A stretch of DNA of 64,000 bases from Pisolithus tinctorius (Eukaryota; Basidiomycota; Agaricomycetes; Boletales; Pisolithaceae), in assembly GCA_024663395.1 (NCBI GenBank), contig JANFAH010000012.1:1116001-1180000 (forward strand), in the 5' to 3' direction. The notes under the pieces are model-generated. The model worked only from the letters and a program-made list of their open reading frames with translations, was not told where the DNA came from and did not search any database. The translations under genes were made by a program, and so were the position numbers. This document shows positions 48,389 through 57,546 of the stretch, one piece after another (position 1 is the first letter of the stretch; the number at the start of each line of letters is the position of its first letter).

Positions 48389-49795
48389 TCTCTCTCGAGC
48401 AACTTGTCACTGATCATTGGTTTCTTCACTGCAGAAGTAGCTGACAGGGTGGGTCAACACTGCTGGCAGTAAATATGACATTGAGTCACTTTAACTATGT
48501 ATCTTTGTGCACATGCTATATGATAATATTACTTTTCTGTCTGTCTCTGAGACCTCCCTCCATGTTGCAATAAGCTGTTACATTCCGACCTATGACTACA
48601 GTACATTCACTGCTGCAGTTGCCTGTTGCCCATCTGTCAGTCCTACACCTCTGCAGCTAAGTGCAGAACCGATGGCATGTGTCCACCACTGTGAGAAAAA
48701 TACTCACAGCCACTTCCCTCATAATGATGTAAAAAAGAGTGTTCCATCTCCAAAAACAAGCTGTACACTGTCAGACTTACCCATTGAGTAAACTTCTTTC
48801 TCAAGTTTCTGCACAGCCCTGAGATCACCAGACTGATACTCATAACATGCCTACCTTTCCTGCGACAGTCATACCCAAGGTGAGGGCATGCTTGGAGAGC
48901 TCGAGGGTGTGGGCCATCCTTGCAGTGGTGGTAGAATTTGAGATTGTGAGCTCAGTGTGCATGTTGAATGAGTAGTAGTAGATGGATTGACAGTCGGGAC
49001 AAACAGGATGGGAGTGGGGTGCGAACAGCAGGCCCAGGTGTATCTGTAAGAGTTTGCAGATGGGACAAAGGCAAATCAGACATAAAACAAACCGTAATCT
49101 TGTTTGGCCCATCCTTGAGAGCTTGGCATGCATGTTGAATGAGTAGTAGTAGATGGATTGATGGTCAGGATGAACAGGATGGGAGTGGGGTGCGAACAGC
49201 AGGTCCAGGTGTCTCTGTAAGAGTTTGCAGATGAGACAAAGGCAAATCAGACATAATGTAATCTTGTTTGGCCCATTCTTGAAGACCTCAAGCTCAGACC
49301 ACAATGTCCCGACATTCTCGAGCAGAATCAATGGTAGACCTTATGGAGAGCGTCCCCCTTGTTGTTCTTTCCCAAGTCATATTTGTTGTCTTATGGCATC
49401 ATGGCATCAGTCAACACCGACAGTGTTGAATGGGATAGGGGGATGTTCATACCTTGCCAGCTTTGAAAAATTGAATGTAGTCATGCCAAACCACCTTGTC
49501 TGATGCGATTGTTGAGCACTGGCTGCCATATGAGACATGGCTGATGGGATTTGATATGCACAGATGTTGAAAAAAGTGTTTCAATTTTGGGCTGTAAACA
49601 AGGTGATTGAGTGCAAACTCCTAAGTTCAACTGATGGCTTCAAGGATCTGTAGGTTTTGATGTTGAATTGAATGTGGGGCCACAATCTTGCCTGACTAAC
49701 CTTCCAGAGGTCAACTGAAAGTGAAGGACAAGATTTGTTTGGGTATGTATATAGTTATTGCATATCAACATTCAATGCTCAACACCTATGCAGGT
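48389..49795. other. Element B interior with weak coding signal
   Basis: Continuation of element B after the copia insertion. A minus-strand stretch near 49505-49270 (QTRWFGMTTFNFSKLARYEH, then ENVGTLWSELEVFKNGPNK) has protein-like composition and may be further exons of the Cys-rich gene at 49796-50600, but the frames are broken by stops. No family was recognised. Confidence 0.35.
48961..49293. repeat. Tandem duplication, about 171-bp unit, two copies
   Basis: Units start ATGTTGAATGAGTAGTAGTA at 48961 and again at 49132. Both contain GATGGGAGTGGGGTGCGAAC and GTAAGAGTTTGCAGATG. The second unit is slightly shorter. The duplication is inside element B. Confidence 0.8.
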
Positions 49796-50600
49796 AATAG
49801 CCAGCCTCAGGATTCAAGCATGTCTCCACCACCACTTTGTAATGTAGCCAGCTACAAAGTATGTTCCCACAACTGCTCCTGGATACATGCACTCATATGC
49901 AGATTCAATGGTTTCATGAAGGCAAGAGAATGAGGTGGCTTGGACCTTTGCAACCCCTTGAGATATTGCACAAAACTGTACATGAAATCAGTAGAGATTT
50001 TCAAGCTTGACTCAATTAATCCTAACCAAGGCATCATGTAGTCTGCAAGGGCAGCATCTCTGGGTCGCATATTTACTACAGATCTTGCACCCACTCTCAT
50101 CACAACAGTGTCACCTTGGAATTTGCTGTCATTGCTGCTCAAAAGTGGATTCGGGTGAAGACAGCAGTGTCACTTGAAGAAAACACAAAAGCAGTAAGTG
50201 TACCATTCCTCCATGATAGTAACTTCACAGTTATGAATGTATGGCTGTAGGCAAGACTCCTGGAATAAACTTTCTGTGACAGGGAATCTGTTTGCCATTG
50301 CCATCTGTGATGGGTCAGCACAGCATGTGGGCATTGTCACTTGGCATGGATGGGACCACACAGACAAGTATAGCCTACACTTGAGGCAAAGCTCAGGTGT
50401 CTAAGGTGAAGGTCAGGTGAGTTCATGACATTTTCATTTCATTCCACTTACTGATGAGGAAGGCAGGATATACATGCAGGAATTCACCATCTCTAGGACA
50501 GAGGGCACACTGGGCAGTGGGTGAAGGAGTGACAGGTGTCCAGCACCAAAGGCAATATATGATGTTATCAGTGGGTGATCAGTGAGTGGGTGACTACTTA
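49796..50600 (-). pseudogene. Cys-rich transposon-associated protein (unrecognised)
   Basis: Read right to left. A first exon has IYCLWCWTPVTPS and AQCALCPRDGEFLHVYPAFL (a CxxC...CxxC pattern). Then come SHPCQVTMPTCCADPSQMAM, FQESCLQPYIHNCEVTIMEE and WYTYCFCVFFK, and SSNDSKFQGDTVVMRVGARS with DAALADYMMPWL. The even spacing of Cys pairs suggests a zinc-binding N-terminal half, and the VVMRVG...VNMRPRDAALADYM block looks like a conserved domain. I have a vague memory of similar proteins repeated in mushroom genomes but cannot name a family. A TGA after CVFFK breaks the frame. It is oriented opposite to the coiled-coil gene that starts at 50811, so the two may share a promoter. Confidence 0.45.
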
Positions 50601-50810
50601 TCTTTTCTGATACATATACCGACTCTCCAGACTAGCCACTTTGATCCCAACAATTACCCCAACAATTACAACAATAAGAACAATAATTCGAGGCAATGTA
50701 AGCATAGTCATTGTGCATGTTTCCTGACCCAACTGACTCACATTATCTTCATTTTTTTTCCCTCCCCTTTTTGTCTGAAGGTGGCATTCTGCAACGAGAT
50801 ATCTTGACCA

Positions 50811-53572
50811 TGAAAAAGGATCAAGGTTACCCCATGATCAAAATGCCTGGCAAATTCTGTGCTCATGGTTCATCATCTAACATATCATCTTCATTGTCTC
50901 TGCATACTGCCCAAGGACCAGAGGATGTACAGACAGTACCTGAGAACACCCTGTTTGATGATGATGGTGATCCAGCAGATGTAGTGCTGGCATTGGATGA
51001 CACTGCTGGCCAAACAGGTGATGTTCACAGTCCTATGGTTGGCAACATGATGGTACTGGAGCAGGTGACAGGGGATCATAACACAGTAGCAACAGTGACA
51101 GATGGCTGCAGAGCAGCTGGCATAATGGTAGTGGATGGTCGCAGTGTTGGCAGTGGCATGACAGTGATGGAGGATTGTAATGCCACTGGCAGTACTGTTG
51201 GAACACTGACCTTGAAACAGGCAAGACTCCACACTTCATTGCCACTCATTTACTGACTTGTCCCACAGAGCTTGCAGCCAGCTGATTCAGCTGTGAAATG
51301 CTGTCACAAAGAAGAAGACTTTTCTATGACCTTGCAACAGCAGTTGTATTGTCAAGAAGAACACATTTGTGGCTTGAAAAACAAATTGTGAGATCAAGGG
51401 AAGGTACATAGACAAAGTGCTGGCTACTACAATATTCTAAGCTACTCTGACAGGCTTTCCAAGAGCAACAGTGCATTATCTGATGGGAATATGAAGACCT
51501 CCATCGTGTGGCTTTGAACTCTGTCACAAAAGACTTCCAGGCACAAAAGGATGTGCTTGATGAAATGGGAATGGTTCTGCAGAGCAGAGAGGCTGGGTTG
51601 GCTTTGCTGCATGCAGAGCTTGAAAAAGAGCATACAGAACTACAAGAACAACTTCGGATTGAGCAGTGACTGGTCACACAGCAGAACCATGCACAACTTG
51701 AAGCATATCAAAGGAGGTTCAAGGTATGTTGCAGGCAATGATGTTGAGATAATGTTAATGTTTGGTCCCTAGCTTGAAATCCAAACCCAAGTGGAGAAAA
51801 TGTTGACTGCCTGAGTAGCAGATCTTGAGGCTCATATGCAAGAAGAGGTGACAAGGTTGAGGGAATTGATACAGGTGTGTGGCAAATGACTAGATCAGAC
51901 GTGGAAAGTAACTAATATACTTATCAGGCAGAGAAGGAGAGGGAGATGGCAAATCTGGAGCAGCAGTACTATTGCATGAGAAATGTTCATACTACACCCC
52001 AGGCTGATGAAACAATGGGTTACTGAGGGGAACGCTCTACATCCTCATCCTCTCAACCCTTTCAATGCCCCATTCTGCCTCTCCAGCCCCCTCAACCAGT
52101 GCAAACCAGCACTCCTTGCCAAGGAGAGTGTTCTTCATCACCATCCTCACAACCCTTCCAATGTGCTGCTCAGTGGCCTCCCCACCCCTCTTGGTCTGCT
52201 CAATTTTCACAGTCCAATGCTCCCTCCCTCAAAGTCCTTGGAGTTGTCATTGATGTATGTCATCATCAGATCTTGTAACACCTTCGTCTGATGTCCAGAC
52301 ACAGGATGACATAGGAATTGGAATGCCATCAGCAGCGAGACAGATGAACTCAGATGAAGAGCATGAACCAAACGATGATGATGGCAGTACAGTCCCTGTC
52401 TCGGCAATGATGGAAGCAGTGACCAAGGGAGTAGAGGTGGCACTTTGTAATATCCTTGCCAAAGGACAGACAATCACTAGCCAGTGTGGAAGATGCAATT
52501 GCTGTCACAGAGCCCATGAAGATGAAGAGGTCAGGCTAGAAAAGGAGAGCGAATCTACCATTCACTGTGATTTCATATTAGTACATGGTTAATCTGTCTT
52601 TCCACCCAACTTACCCAAAACTGCTATCAACAGGTGGAAGTCCATTGCCTCTTCAAAGAGAGGCTTGGAATTACACAAGACATCGACTTCATCACACACC
52701 AGCTGGCAACAGCTGAAGATATTCATGCTTACAAGTATGAGGATGGACCTGGACCAGACCAAAACAAGCTCGCATTTGACCTTGCCCAGAACTACTCATC
52801 ACCATGGAATACTTTTATTCTCAAACTGCTTTGTCAAGAGTTTCAAGCATGCTGTGAGGACAAGAACTAGCCAATCAAAAGAAGTGACAGTTATATCATG
52901 GAGATACTATGGGAACGCTACAAGTGGCTATGGATGGTGTGGAGGAATGCACAGCCTAAACTAACATCCAAAGGTGCCTTGGAAACACCTGTGGAGACTG
53001 AGGCATGCTTGGTCAAAGAAAGAATGCAGATGGGGAAGGAAAGCAGGCAGGCCAACCATCACCAGAACATAAGTTTGTAAACTGAGTCACATCCCTCTAG
53101 TACTAATATTTACACTCACCAGAAATATCACTGCAGGATCCTCATACTTGATCAAATGGTCAAGCTGAAATCTGAAGTACAAGATGACGATATCCAAAGC
53201 TGGAAGTGGCTACAGCACCTCATCAAGACATTAGGTGAGCATGGTATGAGTTCTGAGGAGAGCTCAGTGGAGAATGGGGTGGAGAATATCCTTCGTGTGA
53301 AGAACATGCCATGGCGCAGGAACATAGATCAAGAGCTAGAAATCAGGGATTTCCAGTGTATCCTTGACACTGATGTTTTCTCTCCCCAAGGTTCCAAGCC
53401 TCTCACTCACAAATGTGCACCTGACAATCCATCAACTACATGTAGTGCTGCAAAAGCTTTACCCCTTGCATTGTACAATGGTGCCTGGATTGCGCACCTC
53501 ACCAAATGTGAGATTGAGGCACTTGATGTTCCTCAACAAACATTCCCTTGGATGAAAGTTGTCATCACATAG
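50811..53572 (+). CDS. Coiled-coil transposon-associated protein, copy B
   Basis: The ATG at 50811 opens MKKDQGYPMIKMPGKFCAHG. Then come an acidic stretch with TLFDDDGDPADVVLALDD and a degenerate Gly/Met/Val-rich repeat (MVVLEQVTG-like, MVVDGRSVGSGMTVMEDC). Coils follow (LQQQLYCQEEHICGLKNKL, then QAQKDVLDEMGMVLQSREAG and LLHAELEKEHTELQEQLRIE). A region of Ser/Pro and acidic patches comes next (MNSDEEHEPNDDDGSTVPVS). The C-terminus reads IKTLGEHGMSSEESSVENGV, VKNMPWRRNIDQELEI and LALYNGAWIAHL, stopping at 53572. From memory, the GMSSEE...W-R C-terminal motif recurs in mushroom transposon-linked proteins. The N-terminal part matches the gene at 1-1001. At least two stops (near 51390 and 51670) indicate early decay unless covered by introns. 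Confidence 0.5.
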
Positions 53573-53677
53573 GATGGACTTATCATGTGTATTACTCAAA
53601 TGTATTACTTGAATTTGACTCCATGTAGTGACCCCAGGTTGCATGACTTGAGGGACTTGGCACACTTGCTGGATGCG

Positions 53678-54110
53678 CACTGTTTGCATGATGGACGACC
53701 AATGACTGGGTGATTGTCAGGTGATCAGTATCATCTGCAGATCATACTTCAAGATTGCACACATGGTTTTTTTTTGTCTTTAAACTTCAACAAAAATCAA
53801 TGGTCTTTTTGTTTGGCAATATTGTAAATATAGGCCATTGTTTAGGCAACAGTGAAACTTCACATGTGAGCAGATTTTCTACTCAAAGGCAACACTTCAT
53901 GTTTGCACATTCATTGTTTCGGAGACCATACATCTTATTTAGACTGATGTTCAGAATGCAGTTGCATGCTCATAAGTATTTGAAGTTTTAGCCAATATTT
54001 TTCCTATCAACAACACTTCAAGTCTTGCCATCACACCAATGTCAATCTAAACTTCAGATTTCATCTTCACATTTTCGACAACCTTTGAACCAGGTCTAAA
54101 CTCTGCTAAC
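53678..54110. repeat. Element B right terminal inverted repeat
   Basis: 433 bp, inverted copy of 37108-37557, ending CTCTGCTAAC. It has about seven ACTTCAA-type words in alternating orientation. Confidence 0.85.
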
Positions 54111-54549
54111 CATGTTGTGTCTCCAAGCCAAAGGAAATGAGGGTTGTCCAAATGTGTCCTTGTCTGGTGCACTACATTGCAATCAAATGATCTCATTCAA
54201 AATCAAGTTAGACGCACACTGTTCCCATCAGGATGTGAAGAGTGACCGCAAGTGTCCTATCCCTTCTAGCTGAAGGGAATCCGAACATGCGGAGGCCTCA
54301 TTCATGTACCCTAGCACGATGGCCTAAGATCCATCTCCTGTGTAGAGTATGACATTTAACAAGTTGCAGTTGTGGGCAATTGTAAGCCACCTACCTCCCT
54401 TTCATCGTCCTTTGCCACTTAGGTGTTTGAATTGACACTATGAGGTTCAACCTAGATGTCACAGGAGGTTGCAAGTTGAGCCTGGTTTATTACAGCTGGT
54501 TAGTGTTTGCTGCTTTCGCTTCTGACTGCCATGTCTTGATCATCACAAG
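54111..54549. other. Flank of element B, no gene recognised
   Basis: CpG frequency rises immediately beyond 54110. The 5' exons expected for the downstream hairpin-protein relative were not found here. Confidence 0.45.
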
Positions 54550-55715
54550 ATTTCGTGGAGAACTTCCTTAAGATCCTGGCGGATGCTACTGTTAGCCTTG
54601 ACGCAAAGAAAGAGAAGATAAAGGCTTACCAAGCTGTAGGTTTAGTGCGGTGCAAAGCGAGCAGCAGTCAACTAATGTGGCTGTGCAGAAATTGAAAGTG
54701 GGAATGAACGAGTCCAGGGATCTAGCCCAAGGTTTCGTAGACCTGCAGACCTGCATTGGCAATTTTTATAAAGGTGTCACGGATTGGATGAAACAGAGAA
54801 ACAAACTCAAAGAAGACATCCTTCAACTAGTCGCGGACATCAAAACCACAAAGGATAACATTCAGAAGTGCGTTGCAGTTCATTGTTTTTAGTTTTCCGA
54901 TTGATGGCAACCTTGCCACCTCCAACATGCAGGTTGACATCCAAAGTAAGGGCCATGAAACCCTAGCTGATACAATTCCACACTCACTCTGGTGCAGGCA
55001 TTCTTAAGTGCGACCTCTGCACTTGGTCTCGGGACCTTAGCAGCTGGAGCTATTGCTCTCAGTATTCTTTGTCCCCTACTATGGGTTGGAGCTGCAGTGA
55101 GTGTATATATGTGACACACGAAGGACTGATCAGCAAGTCAGTCATGTGGTTTTCAGGTGTATGAGCAGTACAGGAAGGAAAGGCATTCTTAGACAATCTG
55201 AGGAAGAAGAATAGTATGTAGCACGCCTACAATGAGTTGTTGATGATATTAACCACATTTTATATTCACAGAAAGTGGTGACGAAGTTCAGAGCAAACGC
55301 AACGAATTAGATGCCAAACTGTTGGCTCTCGAGGGACTGAAAAGAATACAAGTAATCCTGGAACCTGCGGTGTCCGACTTGAGTGTTATTGGGAATAAGC
55401 TTTGGGTGGTCTCTCAAATCTGGTCCTTTGTGAGCGCCATATCCAGGCTTATGTTTCGCAAAAACCTCTGGAACTCACATTTTTGGGTACCCAGATCCAC
55501 GTGGACATAGTGGGGATTGAAAAAAGCTTGGATATGGCTAGCAAGGGAGCAAGGGAGGCAGTGAGTGACAGTTTGCATGAAAGGGTTTTCTTGAACAACT
55601 TCCATCCTAGTTATTCAAGGCTCGTTTAGAGACAGTGACTTCTGTCTATTCGCTGTTGGGTGAAGCTCTCAGTCAATATGAAACCACTGTCAAAGCGATT
55701 GCTTTAGGAGGATGA
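54550..55715 (+). pseudogene. 5'-truncated third relative of the coiled-coil/hairpin proteins
   Basis: After a possible acceptor at 54549 the sequence reads DFVENFLKILADATVSLDAK, equivalent to DFAGDFLNLMAATNVTLPEK of the inverted-repeat copies. Next come a coil (LAQGFVDLQTCIGNFYKGVT, then KLKEDILQLVADIKTTKDNI) and a hydrophobic glycine/alanine-rich hairpin ending in CPLLW (about 54993-55096). Then come an LEGLKRIQVILEPAVSDLSV helix, VGIEKSLDMASKGA, and an end at 55713-55715. The order and the CPLLW ending of the hairpin establish the relationship, although overall identity is low. The N-terminal exons (PYQPPSEEVL region) are missing, and no start codon is in place. It may have lost them by rearrangement at the element B insertion, or they may be too diverged to see. 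Confidence 0.55.
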
Positions 55716-56504
55716 GAGTTCAGTTGGCGAACCGAAGACAGACACGGTAAGTTCAGTGATATTTAAATATTCAAAAATGGGCTTTGTGGTATGAAGAGTG
55801 TTTGTAGGGCTAGTGACATTGTAACGATTCACGATCATACATGACCATCAATGCCTCGGAATAAAGATTCTTACTTCTGTTCTTTCTCTTTCTTTATGTC
55901 TCCCATTTTTAGCTATTTGTTTGTCTCCTGCCACTCTCTGGACATATATAAACTGTAGTTACTGATGTATGTTCTCCAGTCTACCTCGAACAGAGACTTT
56001 TGGCCAGTTCTTCATTAGTGAAACATCCTTCTTGCATAGCTGAAATTCCAGCTTCCAGCTGAGTGCTAAGCCTGGCACAGCTGAGCCTGGACCTGAACAG
56101 GCTGTCAGGACAAAAATAGGGCTATGGCTAGTGCCAGAAGTTCACTGCAGAAGAGTCCAGCTGTTTTAGGATATGGCACTGGGCCATCTGAGGGAGGTCA
56201 AAATACTGACACCTCCAGTCCATGCAGTCATATTTATGCATGGTAGTATTCTAATTCTACATGGCATTGCAGGTCAGATGGCTGCAGGTTGAACCCACCC
56301 CTTTTAACTGTGATTTCAAAGTCAGATAAATATGAATCAAATGCTCTTGTAGCTACTGGATTGCCATGACTGGCACAAGCATGATACTAGGACTTGTATT
56401 TAGGGTGATTGGCATAACTTGATAGCACAAGCTGATAGATGTCTGATGAAGAAACTTGAGTTCATCCTGGGCAACCCAGGTATGGCCTCCCAGACAGAGT
56501 ATCC
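55716..56504. other. No gene recognised
   Basis: Spacer between the truncated gene and the nested LTRs. CpG becomes scarce again from about 56000. No structure was noticed. Confidence 0.45.
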
Positions 56505-57049
56505 TATAGAAAAAGGGTGCTGTAGGCAACCTCATAATGAAGTTATGAGTATCTCAGTGTATGAAGTAGTCACTCTATTGGTACCTAACGAAGTTATGAG
56601 TATCTACACTATGTCAGTACCAAGTAAACAAATGTAAGTATAGGTATGCTCACCTCAGTGTATGAAGTAGTCACTGAGGTGGAAAAGAATGGTGTGGGAA
56701 ATTTATAGTACCATAATTAGTAAGTGCAGTGGCATCAGAATTTAATTCTGAGGGTCAGGGAGAAATTCTGAGCCCACTGGGCAAAACTCCAAGAGGCTAC
56801 TGTAATTCTGGAATGCATTCTTGACACCTCAGTAGTGAACAATCTACTGATATAGGATATACCTGTAGGCAACTACAGGGAATCAGTAAGTAGGATACTG
56901 GTAATGAATGTAACCTTACCCTCAGTAGTGAACAATCTACTGAGGGAACAGTGTAATGACTGTGCAGTAAGTGCGCTCTAATGGCTTATGTAAGCAGCCA
57001 AACATCGCACCAAAGTAACTTGAACACAGGGGAGAATATATCTCCAACA
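56505..57049 (-). mobile_element. Solo LTR (outer) with nested solo LTR
   Basis: On the minus strand it begins TGTTGGAGATATATTCTCCCC (57049 leftwards) and ends at TCTATA (56505). It is flanked by the direct repeat TATCC (56500-56504 and 57050-57054). It is split by the 292-bp solo LTR at 56535-56826 and that element's duplicated target; without them it is about 248 bp. The start TGTTGG and short length suggest a Ty1/copia relative. Confidence 0.8.
56535..56826 (-). mobile_element. Solo LTR of the copia 1 family (inner)
   Basis: Reverse orientation; on the minus strand TGTCAAGAATGCATTCC to ATAACTTCATTA. It is flanked by perfect CCTCA repeats (56530-56534 and 56827-56831). The sequence aligns along the whole length with the 3' LTR of copia 1 (48095-48383), including the segment deleted from the 5' LTR there. 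Confidence 0.92.
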
Positions 57050-57054
57050 TATCC

Positions 57055-57238
57055 TAATACTGATAGCAACCTACATACATCATGCCATCTCACATAGATA
57101 GTTTGTACATCCCATCCACCATTCAACTCAGAGATCCAACTGGCATTGTCTGGATTTCATCCAGCAACCATCTGCATATCACCCAGGCTGCATCCAGTGA
57201 GGATGCTGCCAAACATCCTTGTGTGTATCAGTGGTGCA
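57055..57238 (+). other. Short open segment between LTRs
   Basis: An ATG at 57082 opens MPSHIDSLYIPSTIQLRDPT and stays open to the copia 2 LTR. It could be the first exon of the gene that resumes after 62443, split by copia 2. No motif supports this. Confidence 0.25.
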
Positions 57239-57530
57239 TTTTGAAGGTTGATGAACTGCAGAGGGAGTCAAGTACTGGACTGAAAGGAAGGATTATTCTC
57301 AGACTTCAAGTTGGTTGAAGCTACTAAATAACTAGCTACCTGAAAGGAAGGATTATTCTAGGTAGGTAAGTAAATGTCCTGTAGAGAGAATGTATGAGTC
57401 TCACCTCAGACTTCAAGTTGGTTGAAGCTGAGGTGCAGGTAAACAAGTAACTGCAAAGTGTACGCTTTTTCGATTACATAATGCTGTGCTCACTGGAACA
57501 TGACTAAGGTAAATGTGTCAAACTCCAACA
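57239..57530 (-). repeat. Copia 2 3' LTR
   Basis: 292 bp, TGTTGGAGTTTGAC to CAACCTTCAAAA on the minus strand. It contains internal direct repeats of CTGAAAGGAAGGATTATTCT and of AGACTTCAAGTTGGTTGAAG. Confidence 0.93.
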
Positions 57531-57546
57531 TGCCCCCTCAGCGAGT

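Larger units (their letters stand above)
37108..54110. mobile_element. Element B: 17.0-kb tnp2 transposon with long terminal inverted repeats
   Basis: It is bounded by inverted repeats (37108-37557 and 53678-54110) beginning GTTAGCAGAGTTTAGACC. Inside are tnp2 (-), a WD40 gene (-), the KPPG/GRGGY gene (+), a Cys-rich gene (-) and a coiled-coil gene (+). A 4.28-kb Ty1/copia element is inserted in the third gene, so the original length was about 12.7 kb. Classical CACTA ends are not seen, and only a 2-bp CA could be a target duplication. The assignment to the tnp2 (CACTA-like) group rests on the transposase. CpG is scarce across the element and returns just outside both edges. Confidence 0.8.

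Noticed and set aside
37108..54110. CA/CA as target duplication of element B
   Set aside because: Only two bases, expected by chance about once in sixteen; not used as evidence.
57290..57430. ACTTCAAG...TTGAAG words in the copia 2 LTR resembling the element A/B subterminal words
   Set aside because: Only two direct repeat copies inside an LTR of a different element class; probably coincidence.
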